Part shown: piece after piece, positions 1 through 6,457 of the stretch
Layout: every line of letters begins with the position of its first letter
Numbering within the stretch: position 1 is the first letter of the stretch
Assembly: GCA_027031185.1 (NCBI GenBank)
Contig: JALVEF010000408.1
Location: 1-8,542, forward strand
Length of the DNA stretch: 8,542 nucleotides
Source: Saprospiraceae bacterium
GTDB lineage: Bacteria; Bacteroidota; Bacteroidia; Chitinophagales; Saprospiraceae
Direction: 5' to 3'
The notes under the pieces: model-generated
Told to the model about the DNA's origin: nothing
Database searches by the model: none
Seen by the model: only the letters and a program-made list of their open reading frames with translations
Position numbers and translations under genes: made by a program

Positions 1-126
1 TTACCAAAGACAGGCGCGAAAAGGCCATTTTAGCGCAAAAACAAGGGGTGCTCAAACAGTTACAAGGCAAAAACAGGGGCAAAAAGGCCATTTTAGCACA
101 AAAACAGCGGGTACCTAAACAGTTAC
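1..126. repeat. Imperfect ~60-bp tandem repeat, two units
   Basis: Two copies of a 45-base core lie at 19-63 and 82-126 and match at 39 of 45 positions by eye. Each begins AAAAGGCCATTTTAGC and ends AAACAGTTAC. The bases in front of each core (CAAAGACAGGCGCG and CAAAAACAGGGGCA) are also related, so the true unit is about 60-63 bp and starts near the window edge; more units may lie to the left. No start codon or protein pattern fits the repeat. I do not recognise the family. It shares its right-hand end with a further copy at 520-544. Confidence 0.8.
102..126. repeat. 25-bp direct repeat, left copy
   Basis: This 25-base stretch, with core GGGTACCTAAACAGTTAC, is identical to 520-544. The two copies bracket 393 bp (127-519) that hold no credible gene. 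The left copy is also the right half of the second tandem unit. Confidence 0.85.
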
Positions 127-137
127 GTTCATAGTTT

Positions 138-154
138 GTCACACTTCGTGTGAC
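138..154. repeat. Perfect 7-bp hairpin
   Basis: GTCACAC and GTGTGAC are exact inverted complements separated by TTC. No T-run follows on either strand, so a terminator role is unlikely. It resembles other short palindromes in this intergenic region. Confidence 0.7.
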
Positions 155-335
155 GAGGCAAGTATGCCTTTGGTTCATAAATGGTGCGGGGATTCATTTC
201 AAAGGCAAGCAACCGGACGATACGATGGCAGCCGGGGCGGTAAACCGGCGCAAAGTTAGGCGACTTCGGACTAAAATGCTTGTTGAAGAAGTTATTTTTA
301 CCGGTGCCCCTGCCACTTCCCCCGAATCATCCCAC

Positions 336-355
336 ACGCATCCGCCAGGATGCGT
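336..355. repeat. Perfect 8-bp REP-like hairpin
   Basis: ACGCATCC at 336-343 pairs exactly with GGATGCGT at 348-355 across the loop GCCA. It is GC-rich and has no T-tract on either side, which looks more like a repetitive extragenic palindrome than an intrinsic terminator. Confidence 0.7.
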
Positions 356-433
356 AATCTCTTCCATTTGTGTCAGTGCGGACAATTCATAATTCGTAAT
401 GGTTTTGTTGCGTGAATAGGTAAGAAAACAGCC

Positions 434-497
434 CTTGCCTTGCCATGCATTGCCTTGCATTGCATTGCCGTCGGCTTTAGCCGACGGGAACAAAAAG
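434..497 (-). repeat. Inverted copy of the composite REP-like unit
   Basis: Read on the - strand, this stretch gives CTTTTTGT, then a CCGTCGGCT palindrome (468-487, perfect 9-bp arms), then GGCAAT and a run of AAGGCAA/GGCAAGG words. The same order occurs on the + strand at about 7486-7523 and 7652-7701. The CTTGCC/CATTGC tract at 434-469 is itself a short, slippage-prone repeat. The unit is therefore one more member of the family downstream of obg, in opposite orientation and about 7 kb away. Confidence 0.75.
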
Positions 498-519
498 CAA
501 AAGGAAAACAGGAGCACCT

Positions 520-544
520 AAACAGCGGGTACCTAAACAGTTAC
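520..544. repeat. 25-bp direct repeat, right copy
   Basis: Identical to 102-126. Just upstream, GGAGCACCTAAACAG (511-525) overlaps it with a second CCTAAACAG word, so the CCTAAACAG core occurs twice in tandem here. The repeated word resembles a binding or end motif, but I cannot name the element. Confidence 0.8.
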
Positions 545-603
545 CGGATTCTTCTTTAGCACTCATCGCTTCTCTGACAAATTTTTCCGCGCAACAAAGC
601 CAT

Positions 604-636
604 TCGTAATTTTTTCTTCGCAATTAAATACCTTTG
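604..636 (+). promoter_or_regulatory. Candidate Bacteroidota sigma-A promoter for gldA
   Basis: TACCTTTG at 629-636 matches the Bacteroidota -7 consensus TAnnTTTG exactly. A weak -33-like TTCG (consensus TTG/TTTG) lies at 604-607, 21 bases upstream. It is 67 bases ahead of the chosen gldA start and is the only such match I found in front of the four-gene block. The -33 element is poor, so this is a candidate only. Confidence 0.45.
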
Positions 637-703
637 CTTTTTAGCGGCTGGCGTGAAACACCACGGGCCGGCACAGCGTTTTGACGACGCCAAATTGTTT
701 TCT

Positions 704-1618
704 ATGTCGGTAAAGGTCAGGGAACTCACCAAGATTTACGGCACACAGCGTGCGGTGGACAATGTGAGTTTTGAAGTCCAAAAGGGACGCATTCTCGGCT
801 TTCTGGGACCCAACGGAGCCGGTAAGTCCACTACCATGAAAATGATCACCGGCTTCGTGCGCCCCACGGCCGGACGCGTCTTTGTCGCCGGCATAGACGT
901 CTCCGAAAAACCATTGCTCGCCAAACAAAAGATCGGCTACCTGCCCGAGCACAATCCGCTCTATCTCGACATGTACGTCAAAGAGTACTTGAGCTTTGTC
1001 GCCCACATCCACCGGATCAAGGACGTCAACCGCCGCGTGGCCGAAAAAATCGAACAAACCGGCCTGACGCGCGAACAGCACAAAAAAATCGGCATGCTCT
1101 CGAAGGGCTACCGCCAACGTGTCGGCCTGGCACAGGCCCTGCTCCACGACCCCGAAGTGCTCATCCTGGACGAACCGACTGCCGGTCTGGATCCCAATCA
1201 ACTGGTGGACATTCGACGCCTGATAACCGAAGTGGGCCGCCAAAAGACCGTGATCCTGTCCACGCATATCATGCAGGAAGTACAGGCCATGTGCGACCGC
1301 GTGATCATCATCAATCGCGGACGGCTCGTGGCCGATGAGCCGATCGAACAACTCACCGCCAAGGCGCAGGGCGAAGCCATCATCCGCGTGGAGTTCAAGA
1401 CCCAGGTGCCTGTCCAAAAACTCGAAAAGCTGGACGGTGTCAAAGCCGTAGAAGCCGAAGCCGGCCACCACTACCGCATCCGCACGGACGGACGCGATAT
1501 TCGGGAGGATTTGTTCCGGATGGCCGTACAAAACCACTGGGTCATCCTGTCACTGGCGCGCGAGCAGTTTAGCGTCGAGGAGGTATTCCATCAGCTCACC
1601 CAAAATGCAAACGGATGA
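704..1618 (+). CDS. gldA: Gliding-motility ABC transporter ATP-binding protein GldA
   Basis: This is the cytoplasmic ATPase subunit that powers an ABC-2-type transporter with GldF and GldG; in Flavobacterium johnsoniae that transporter is needed for gliding. The 304-residue length fits the family. Walker A GPNGAGKST is at residues 35-43, the Q-loop region YLPEHNPLYLD near 79-89, the ABC signature LSKGYRQRV at 132-140, Walker B LILDEP at 153-158 and the switch His at 188 (STH). The Q-loop Gln is replaced by Glu82 and the signature is LSKGY rather than LSGGQ; both appear in GldA relatives as I know them. Residues ~212-304 form an accessory domain. The start at 704 (MSVKVRELTKIYG) gives the usual N-terminus; an in-frame ATG at 653 would add 17 uncharacteristic residues. 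It overlaps gldF by ATGA. Confidence 0.93.
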   Translation: MSVKVRELTKIYGTQRAVDNVSFEVQKGRILGFLGPNGAGKSTTMKMITGFVRPTAGRVFVAGIDVSEKPLLAKQKIGYLPEHNPLYLDMYVKEYLSFVAHIHRIKDVNRRVAEKIEQTGLTREQHKKIGMLSKGYRQRVGLAQALLHDPEVLILDEPTAGLDPNQLVDIRRLITEVGRQKTVILSTHIMQEVQAMCDRVIIINRGRLVADEPIEQLTAKAQGEAIIRVEFKTQVPVQKLEKLDGVKAVEAEAGHHYRIRTDGRDIREDLFRMAVQNHWVILSLAREQFSVEEVFHQLTQNANG

Positions 1619-2346
1619 TCAGTTTGTTTTTCAAGGAGGTCAATTCGTTTTTCAGTTCCATCATCGGCTACGTGGTGATTGCCGTGTTCTTTTTGATTAT
1701 CGGCTTGTTGATGTGGGTATTTCCGGATTTTAGTATCCTGAACTACAAATACGCCACGCTGGAGCAGCTCTTTGACGTGGCGCCCATGGTATTCTTGTTT
1801 TTGATACCGGCCGTGACGATGCGCGCGATCGCGGAGGAGCGCCACCAGGGCACGATTGAGTTTTTGTACACCAAGCCCGTCACTTCGTGGCAAATCGTGC
1901 TGGCGAAGTTTTTGGCAGACTGGTTTTTGGTGGCGGTCGCCTTGCTGCCCACGCTGTTGTTTTACTACTCGGTGTATCAGTTGGGCCTGCCAAAAGGCAA
2001 TTTGGACAGCGGGGCCATCGCCGGTTCGTACTTAGGCCTGCTCTGTCTGGCCGGTGCCTTCACGGCGATTGGGCTATTTGCCTCGTCACTGACGACCAAC
2101 CAAATCGTGGCCTTCCTGCTGGCGGCCTTGTTGGCCTTTATCTTCTACTGGGGATTTGACTTTATGAGCCGGCTGCCGGTCTTTGTCGGACGTGTGGACG
2201 ACATCGTCCAAATGCTTGGCATAGACTACCACTACCGCCAAATCAGCCGCGGCGTCATTGACAGCCGCAACATCCTGTATTTTGCTTCCGTCATCATCGC
2301 CTTCCTGGCGGCTACCCGGCTCAATCTTGACAAACTGCGCGGATAA
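1615..2346 (+). CDS. gldF: Gliding-motility ABC transporter permease GldF
   Basis: This is the inner-membrane permease of the GldAFG transporter, of the ABC-2 type. The 243 residues contain about six hydrophobic helices near 15-36, 55-70, 103-124, 138-156, 163-182 and 222-238. Between helices 2 and 3 lies the cytoplasmic stretch AEERHQGTIEFLYTKPVTSWQ (73-93, minus a few residues), of the EER..GT.E.L...P type that contacts the ATPase in ABC-2 permeases. The ATG overlaps the gldA stop (ATGA), which implies translational coupling. Leucine is often encoded by TTG here, whereas gldA and gldG favour CTC/CTG, so composition differs mildly from its neighbours; in a Leu/Phe-rich membrane protein I do not take this as transfer. 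The substrate of the transporter is unknown. Confidence 0.93.
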   Translation: MISLFFKEVNSFFSSIIGYVVIAVFFLIIGLLMWVFPDFSILNYKYATLEQLFDVAPMVFLFLIPAVTMRAIAEERHQGTIEFLYTKPVTSWQIVLAKFLADWFLVAVALLPTLLFYYSVYQLGLPKGNLDSGAIAGSYLGLLCLAGAFTAIGLFASSLTTNQIVAFLLAALLAFIFYWGFDFMSRLPVFVGRVDDIVQMLGIDYHYRQISRGVIDSRNILYFASVIIAFLAATRLNLDKLRG

Positions 2347-2356
2347 GAGACGCACT

Positions 2357-4108
2357 ATGGCAAGGAAGAAAAAGAAAACAAACGCACCATCCCGTAAGGC
2401 GGATATCACCAACTTCATCTTGTTGCTCCTCATCCTGTTGTTGGTCAACGTCATCGGCCAATACTATTATGCCCGGTTGGACCTGACGGAAGAGAAGCGC
2501 TACACACTCACCGGCGCCACCAAAAAGCTGCTCCACAACCTGGACAACGACATCACGATAGAAGTACTGCTGGACGGCAAGTTTCCCGCCGGCTTCAAGC
2601 GCCTTAAAAAGGCCACCAAGGAGATGCTCGAAGACTTCCGCGCCCAATCGCCTTACCTCCACTACTACTTCCGAAACCCCAACGAGGGCACCGTCGAGGA
2701 AATCAACAAAAACCGCAAGGCGCTGGCCGAAAAAGGCATCGTGCCGGTCCGGCTCTCCGTCAAAGACAAAAGTGGCACCTCGGAGCAGTTTATCTATCCG
2801 GTGGCCATCGTCCACTACGGCAGCCGCGCCATGATTGTCAATCTGCTCGAAAACTCCAACCCGACGCTCAATCCCGAAGTGGCACTCAACAACTCCATCA
2901 GCCTGCTGGAATACAAGTTCGCCAATGCCATCCAAAAACTGCGCATGAGCTTCAAGCCGGCCATTGTCTTTACCCAGGGCCACGGCGAATTGGCCCCCAT
3001 CATGATAAAAGACCTGACCAAGACACTGTCACAGTACTATGACATCGGCTTTGTCAATCCGGACACCATTATCCATATCCCGCCCAAACTGGTGGACATC
3101 CTCGTCATTGCCCGCCCGCAAAGCGAATTCACCGAAAAAGAAAAGTTTATCATTGACCAGTACGCCATGAACGGCGGCAAGCTGATATGGCTCATTGATA
3201 AGCTCATCGTCAGTCTGGACAGCCTGGCCGCCACCGGCAAGTATGTGCCCATTGACTACCGGCTCAATCTGGACGACCAACTCTTCAAATACGGCGCCCG
3301 CATCCAACCCAATCTGGTACTGGACCTGGAATGCGCCCGAATCCCGCTCCGCGTCGGCAAAAGCGGCAACGGCCCCCAGCTCGACATGTTCTCCTGGTAC
3401 TATTGGCCCACCGTACTACCCTATTCCAAGCATCCCATCGTCAAGGGCCTGGACCGCGTTTGGATGCGTTTTGGATCTACCATTGACACCATCCGCACCA
3501 AAACACCCGTCAAAAAGACCATCTTGCTGGCCTCCTCCAAGTACAGCCGCGTCCAATACATCCCCACCGAACTCAACTTTGAAATCCTGCGCTATCCGCC
3601 CAAGCCGGAAAAATTCAACAAAGGGCCCCAACCCATGGCCGTCCTGCTCGAAGGTGAGTTTCCCTCGCTGTATGCCGGACGCGTCCCCCTGAAAATGCAA
3701 GCCGGCCTCGACAGCCTGAAAATTCCCTTCCGCCCAAGAAGCGTCCCGACCAAAATGCTCGTTGTATCCGATGGAGACGTCATCCGCAATGAGGTCAACT
3801 TCCGCAAAAAGAGTTATGAACCGCTCGGCGTCAACCGCTACGAACGCAGCGGCATCACATACGCCAACAAGGACTTTATCGTCAACGCCATCGAGTATAT
3901 GCTCGAAGACGAGGGCATCATCGCCGCGCGCGCCAAAGACGTCAAGCTCCGCCTGCTGGATACCGTGCGCGCGGAAAAGGAAAAAACCAAATGGCAACTG
4001 ATCAATATCGCACTGCCCCTCGTGCTGCTCGCCGCGTTCGGCTGGCTATACAACTTGATCCGGCGCCGCCGGTTTGGCAGGCATTCGGACACCGACAAAA
4101 CTGCATAA
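2357..4108 (+). CDS. gldG: Gliding-motility transporter auxiliary subunit GldG
   Basis: GldG is the large envelope subunit that accompanies GldA and GldF (ABC_transp_aux type). The 583-residue protein starts with a basic stretch (MARKKKK), has an N-terminal membrane helix at ~17-35 followed by YYYARLDLTEEKRYTLT, a large extracytoplasmic region, a second helix at ~548-568 and a short basic tail (RRRRFGR). Family landmarks are VFTQGHGEL (204-212), the stretch LVIARPQSEFTEKEKFIIDQY leading into GGKLIWLID (~249-281), and KMLVVSDGDVIRNE near residue 500. The start at 2357 is 10 bp after the gldF stop. A longer in-frame reading from 2258 would lie inside gldF and lacks family similarity. The gene is followed after one base by the DUF4340 gene. 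Confidence 0.92.
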   Translation: MARKKKKTNAPSRKADITNFILLLLILLLVNVIGQYYYARLDLTEEKRYTLTGATKKLLHNLDNDITIEVLLDGKFPAGFKRLKKATKEMLEDFRAQSPYLHYYFRNPNEGTVEEINKNRKALAEKGIVPVRLSVKDKSGTSEQFIYPVAIVHYGSRAMIVNLLENSNPTLNPEVALNNSISLLEYKFANAIQKLRMSFKPAIVFTQGHGELAPIMIKDLTKTLSQYYDIGFVNPDTIIHIPPKLVDILVIARPQSEFTEKEKFIIDQYAMNGGKLIWLIDKLIVSLDSLAATGKYVPIDYRLNLDDQLFKYGARIQPNLVLDLECARIPLRVGKSGNGPQLDMFSWYYWPTVLPYSKHPIVKGLDRVWMRFGSTIDTIRTKTPVKKTILLASSKYSRVQYIPTELNFEILRYPPKPEKFNKGPQPMAVLLEGEFPSLYAGRVPLKMQAGLDSLKIPFRPRSVPTKMLVVSDGDVIRNEVNFRKKSYEPLGVNRYERSGITYANKDFIVNAIEYMLEDEGIIAARAKDVKLRLLDTVRAEKEKTKWQLINIALPLVLLAAFGWLYNLIRRRRFGRHSDTDKTA

Positions 4109-4109
4109 G

Positions 4110-5162
4110 ATGAAGAAAACCACCCTACTGGTCTTTTTGGTCATCGCACTGGCTGCCGTCGCCTGGTACACCGTCGCAAAGCAAAAAGACACCCGCATGC
4201 CCGCCAGTCTGGCTACCTATGCCATTGACGATGTCAGTCGTGTATATAAATTCGGTCTCGTCTATCCCGACGGCAAAAAAATCCGCCTGGTGCGCACGCC
4301 CGACGGCTGGATGTACAACGGCCGCAAGGCCAATCAATCCACGGTCAATACCTTCCTCAACACGGTCAAACAACTCCGCATCTTGTACGCCACACCCAAG
4401 TCTATGAAGCAGACCATGCTGAAAAGCCTGGCCACCAACCGCGTCAAAGTCGAGATATACGACAAAAACAACAAGCTCCTCCAAAAATTCTACGTCGGCG
4501 CCCGCGCCCAGGACGGCAACAGTACTTACTTCATCAAAGAAAACTCCAACGAGCCCCACCTGGTCGGCGTTCCCGGTCACGTCGGTTCTATCCGCCCCAA
4601 CCTGATCCGGCCCGAGGACAGTGACTGGATTGACAAGACCATTTTTGCTTATCGACCGGACGACATCCGCTCCGTCTCCGTCGAATATCCCCGCATACAA
4701 AACCGCTCCTTCAAAGTCTCCCGCCAAAACGGCGACTATAAGGTCTCCCCCTTCTATCCCGGGACGCCTGTCATCAACCAACCGCCCATCCGCCATGCCG
4801 TGGAAGATTATCTGGCCTTCTACCGCCGCATCGTCGCCGAAGCCTACGTGCCGGACCAGTCCATACCGGACTCTCTCAACCACCTGGGGCCGTTCGCCAT
4901 TATCAGACTGGATACGGAAAACGGCACACACACCGTGCGGTACTACCCCTACCTGCCCAAAGGATACAGCCTCGAAAACGTCCCCCCGGCCGACCGCGAT
5001 CCCCACAGCCCCATCGGCGTCAACCGCTACTTCGCCGTCAACGAAAACGGCGATTGCTACATCACCCAACACCGCGTCGGTGGCAAGATCCTGTGGCAGT
5101 ACCCCGATTTTTTCGGGTACAAATCCCATCCCAAACAACCCAAACAGCCTTTGGCACAATAA
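4110..5162 (+). CDS. DUF4340-type membrane-anchored protein, Gld transporter partner
   Basis: This 350-residue protein has one N-terminal membrane helix (~4-22, after MKK) and a long periplasm-facing region. The architecture fits the DUF4340 family: beta-rich repeats with a DGWMYNGRKA segment (~65-74), a polar region with KFYVGARAQDGNSTYF (~127-142), and WIDKTIF at 173-179, which I associate with this family. No catalytic motif is visible. DUF4340 genes are frequently found beside GldF/GldG-like transporter genes in diverse bacteria, and here the start codon lies one base after the gldG stop, so translational coupling and a shared complex are likely. I infer an accessory or substrate-handling role for the GldAFG transporter; the molecular function is not known. 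The start at 4110 (MKKTTLLVFL) is preferred over ATG 4074, which lies inside gldG. Confidence 0.85.
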   Translation: MKKTTLLVFLVIALAAVAWYTVAKQKDTRMPASLATYAIDDVSRVYKFGLVYPDGKKIRLVRTPDGWMYNGRKANQSTVNTFLNTVKQLRILYATPKSMKQTMLKSLATNRVKVEIYDKNNKLLQKFYVGARAQDGNSTYFIKENSNEPHLVGVPGHVGSIRPNLIRPEDSDWIDKTIFAYRPDDIRSVSVEYPRIQNRSFKVSRQNGDYKVSPFYPGTPVINQPPIRHAVEDYLAFYRRIVAEAYVPDQSIPDSLNHLGPFAIIRLDTENGTHTVRYYPYLPKGYSLENVPPADRDPHSPIGVNRYFAVNENGDCYITQHRVGGKILWQYPDFFGYKSHPKQPKQPLAQ

Positions 5163-5184
5163 GGAACCGCTTCACACCATTTTC

Positions 5185-5207
5185 ATGTAGTGCTTGGCGC
5201 ACTACAT
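5185..5207. repeat. Perfect 9-bp hairpin between two gene groups
   Basis: ATGTAGTGC (5185-5193) and GCACTACAT (5199-5207) are exact inverted complements around TTGGC. It lies 23 bases after the DUF4340 stop and 57 bases before the lipoprotein start. No T-run follows on either strand, so it is not a classical intrinsic terminator. It could stabilise or process mRNA, or be an operator-like dyad. Confidence 0.7.
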
Positions 5208-5264
5208 ACGCCTGAAGCATTCAAGTGCCCGCAATTCAAAATGCTGCTCACAAATCACGATACT

Positions 5265-5807
5265 ATGCGTTTCGCCCCCCGGTTTTCCGTCCAATTGCCC
5301 GCCCTGTCGCTAATACTGCTCGTCAGTTTGCTGCTGACTTCCTGCCAGGCATTCCGCAAGACCGGGCATCACACCACATACTCCAAAGCAGGAAAAGAGA
5401 AAAGTTTGCGCACGCGAGTCGTGCGCGAGGTGCAGCGCTACGTGGGTGTTCCGTATCAATTTGGCGGGACCAATCCGGGGAGTGGGTTTGACTGTTCGGG
5501 GCTGACCTGCTATGTATTCGGCAAGCAAGGCGTCAAGCTACCCCGCGTATCCCGTGACCAGGCGCGCGTGGGGCGGCGCATCCATCTCAAGTACGCCAAG
5601 CCGGGCGATTTGGTCTTCTTCGGGCGACGGGGACGCGTCTCCCATGTGGGCATCGTGGTGGAAAACAAAAACGGCGACGTCGTTGTTATTCACAGTACGT
5701 CCTCCAAAGGCGTCAGGAAAGATCATATCCTGCAATCCCGGTATTGGAAGCGGCGCGTATTATTTGCCCGTGACGTGCTGGGCGGCACCGTCACAGCCCG
5801 TAAGTAA
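5265..5807 (+). CDS. NlpC/P60 (C40) cell-wall peptidase, lipoprotein
   Basis: This predicted outer-envelope lipoprotein hydrolase cleaves peptide bonds in peptidoglycan stems. The 180-residue protein has a type II signal peptide: basic MRFAPR, hydrophobic core ~9-24, and a lipobox ending LLTSC with the lipid-bearing Cys27. The NlpC/P60 domain fills ~50-170: VPYQFGGTNPGSGFDCSG carries catalytic Cys77, SHVGIV carries His127, and VIHSTSS supplies His143 as the likely third catalytic residue. No SH3 or LysM module is present, so it is a minimal single-domain member. The start at 5265 gives a proper signal peptide; in-frame ATGs at 5190 and 5241 would put charged, non-signal residues in front. It is transcribed in the same direction as the gld genes but separated by 102 bp with a hairpin. 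The specific cut (for example gamma-D-Glu–DAP) is inferred from the family. Confidence 0.9.
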   Translation: MRFAPRFSVQLPALSLILLVSLLLTSCQAFRKTGHHTTYSKAGKEKSLRTRVVREVQRYVGVPYQFGGTNPGSGFDCSGLTCYVFGKQGVKLPRVSRDQARVGRRIHLKYAKPGDLVFFGRRGRVSHVGIVVENKNGDVVVIHSTSSKGVRKDHILQSRYWKRRVLFARDVLGGTVTARK

Positions 5808-5866
5808 AGAGTATGACTTTGCTGCGACTTTGGTGGAGACGTTTGTTTCAAATGAAGGCAAAAGCT

Positions 5867-6457
5867 ATGTTAAACATCATCCTGTTCGGCCCGCCCGGTT
5901 CCGGCAAGGGCACACAAGCCAAGCTCCTCGAAAAGCGCTTTAACCTGGTGCACATCTCCACCGGCGACCTGTTCCGCTACGAAATTGGCCACCACACGCC
6001 GCTGGGCCAAAAGGCTAAATCCTACATTGACAAAGGCCTGCTGGTACCCGACGAGGTTACCATCGGCATGCTCCAAAACAAAGTGGAGAAGCACTCCGAC
6101 GCTGCCGGCTTTATCTTCGACGGCTTTCCGCGCACCCTGCCGCAAGCAGAGGCCCTGGATGCCTTCCTGGCCCAAAAGCACAGCCAAATAGACGGCCTGC
6201 TCATGCTGGAAGTGGATGATGACGAAATCCTCAAGCGCATTCTCAACCGCGGCAAGACGTCCGGCCGTTCGGATGACAATAACGAAGCCATCATTCGCAA
6301 CCGCATCAAAGTCTTCAACGAACAGACGGCGCCCATCTTCGACTACTATGCACAAAAGAATAAGTCCTTCAAAATCAACGGCATAGGCAGCATCGAAGAA
6401 ATTGCCGACCGGCTCGCCCAAAAAGTCAGGGAACTGTCCGAAGAGACCACTACGTAA
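5867..6457 (+). CDS. adk: Adenylate kinase
   Basis: Adk catalyses ATP + AMP <-> 2 ADP in the cytoplasm. The 196-residue protein has the P-loop GPPGSGKGT at 8-16, the AMP-binding segment HISTGDLFR (29-37), DGFPRT (85-90) and the LID-side arginines in RGKTSGRSDDNNE (~128-140). The LID is the short form, without the zinc-binding cysteines of long-type adenylate kinases. The start at 5867 gives MLNIILFGPP, the usual N-terminus in Bacteroidota; in-frame ATGs at 5813 and 5852 would add 18 or 5 residues with no family support, although MKAKAMLN cannot be fully excluded. Its TAA shares one base with the obg ATG (TAATG), so translation is probably coupled. The adk–obg pair is commonly adjacent in Bacteroidota. 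Confidence 0.96.
   Translation: MLNIILFGPPGSGKGTQAKLLEKRFNLVHISTGDLFRYEIGHHTPLGQKAKSYIDKGLLVPDEVTIGMLQNKVEKHSDAAGFIFDGFPRTLPQAEALDAFLAQKHSQIDGLLMLEVDDDEILKRILNRGKTSGRSDDNNEAIIRNRIKVFNEQTAPIFDYYAQKNKSFKINGIGSIEEIADRLAQKVRELSEETTT

Larger units (their letters stand above)
127..467. other. Gene-free intergenic stretch with hairpins
   Basis: No open frame here has a recognisable protein, a plausible start context or coding-like composition. The stretch contains two perfect hairpins (138-154 and 336-355) and a pyrimidine-rich CTTGCC tract that begins at 434. It may be a degraded mobile or repeat region; I see no transposase remnant. Confidence 0.6.

Noticed and set aside
150..517. Short open frames of 80 (+) and 107 (-) codons left of gldA
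   Set aside because: They overlap each other, run through hairpins and the CTTGCC tract, and have no recognisable protein pattern.
641..1537. Long open frame (298 codons) on the - strand opposite gldA
   Set aside because: It is the antisense of a clear ABC ATPase with intact motifs. Its translation has no recognisable domain and reflects GC-rich codon structure.
2321..2983. Antisense open frame opposite the start of gldG
   Set aside because: It spans the gldF–gldG junction and covers conserved GldG sequence. The composition is typical of an antisense shadow.
4125..5159. Long open frame (344 codons) on the - strand opposite the DUF4340 gene
   Set aside because: It lies almost wholly within the sense gene, whose membrane anchor, length and operon position make sense. 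The antisense product is Val/Gly/Asp-rich without any motif.
5808..5866. Possible promoter in front of adk (GACGTTTG at 5838-5845)
   Set aside because: It misses the first base of TAnnTTTG, and the nearest TTTG upstream is only 16 bases away, so the support is too weak.
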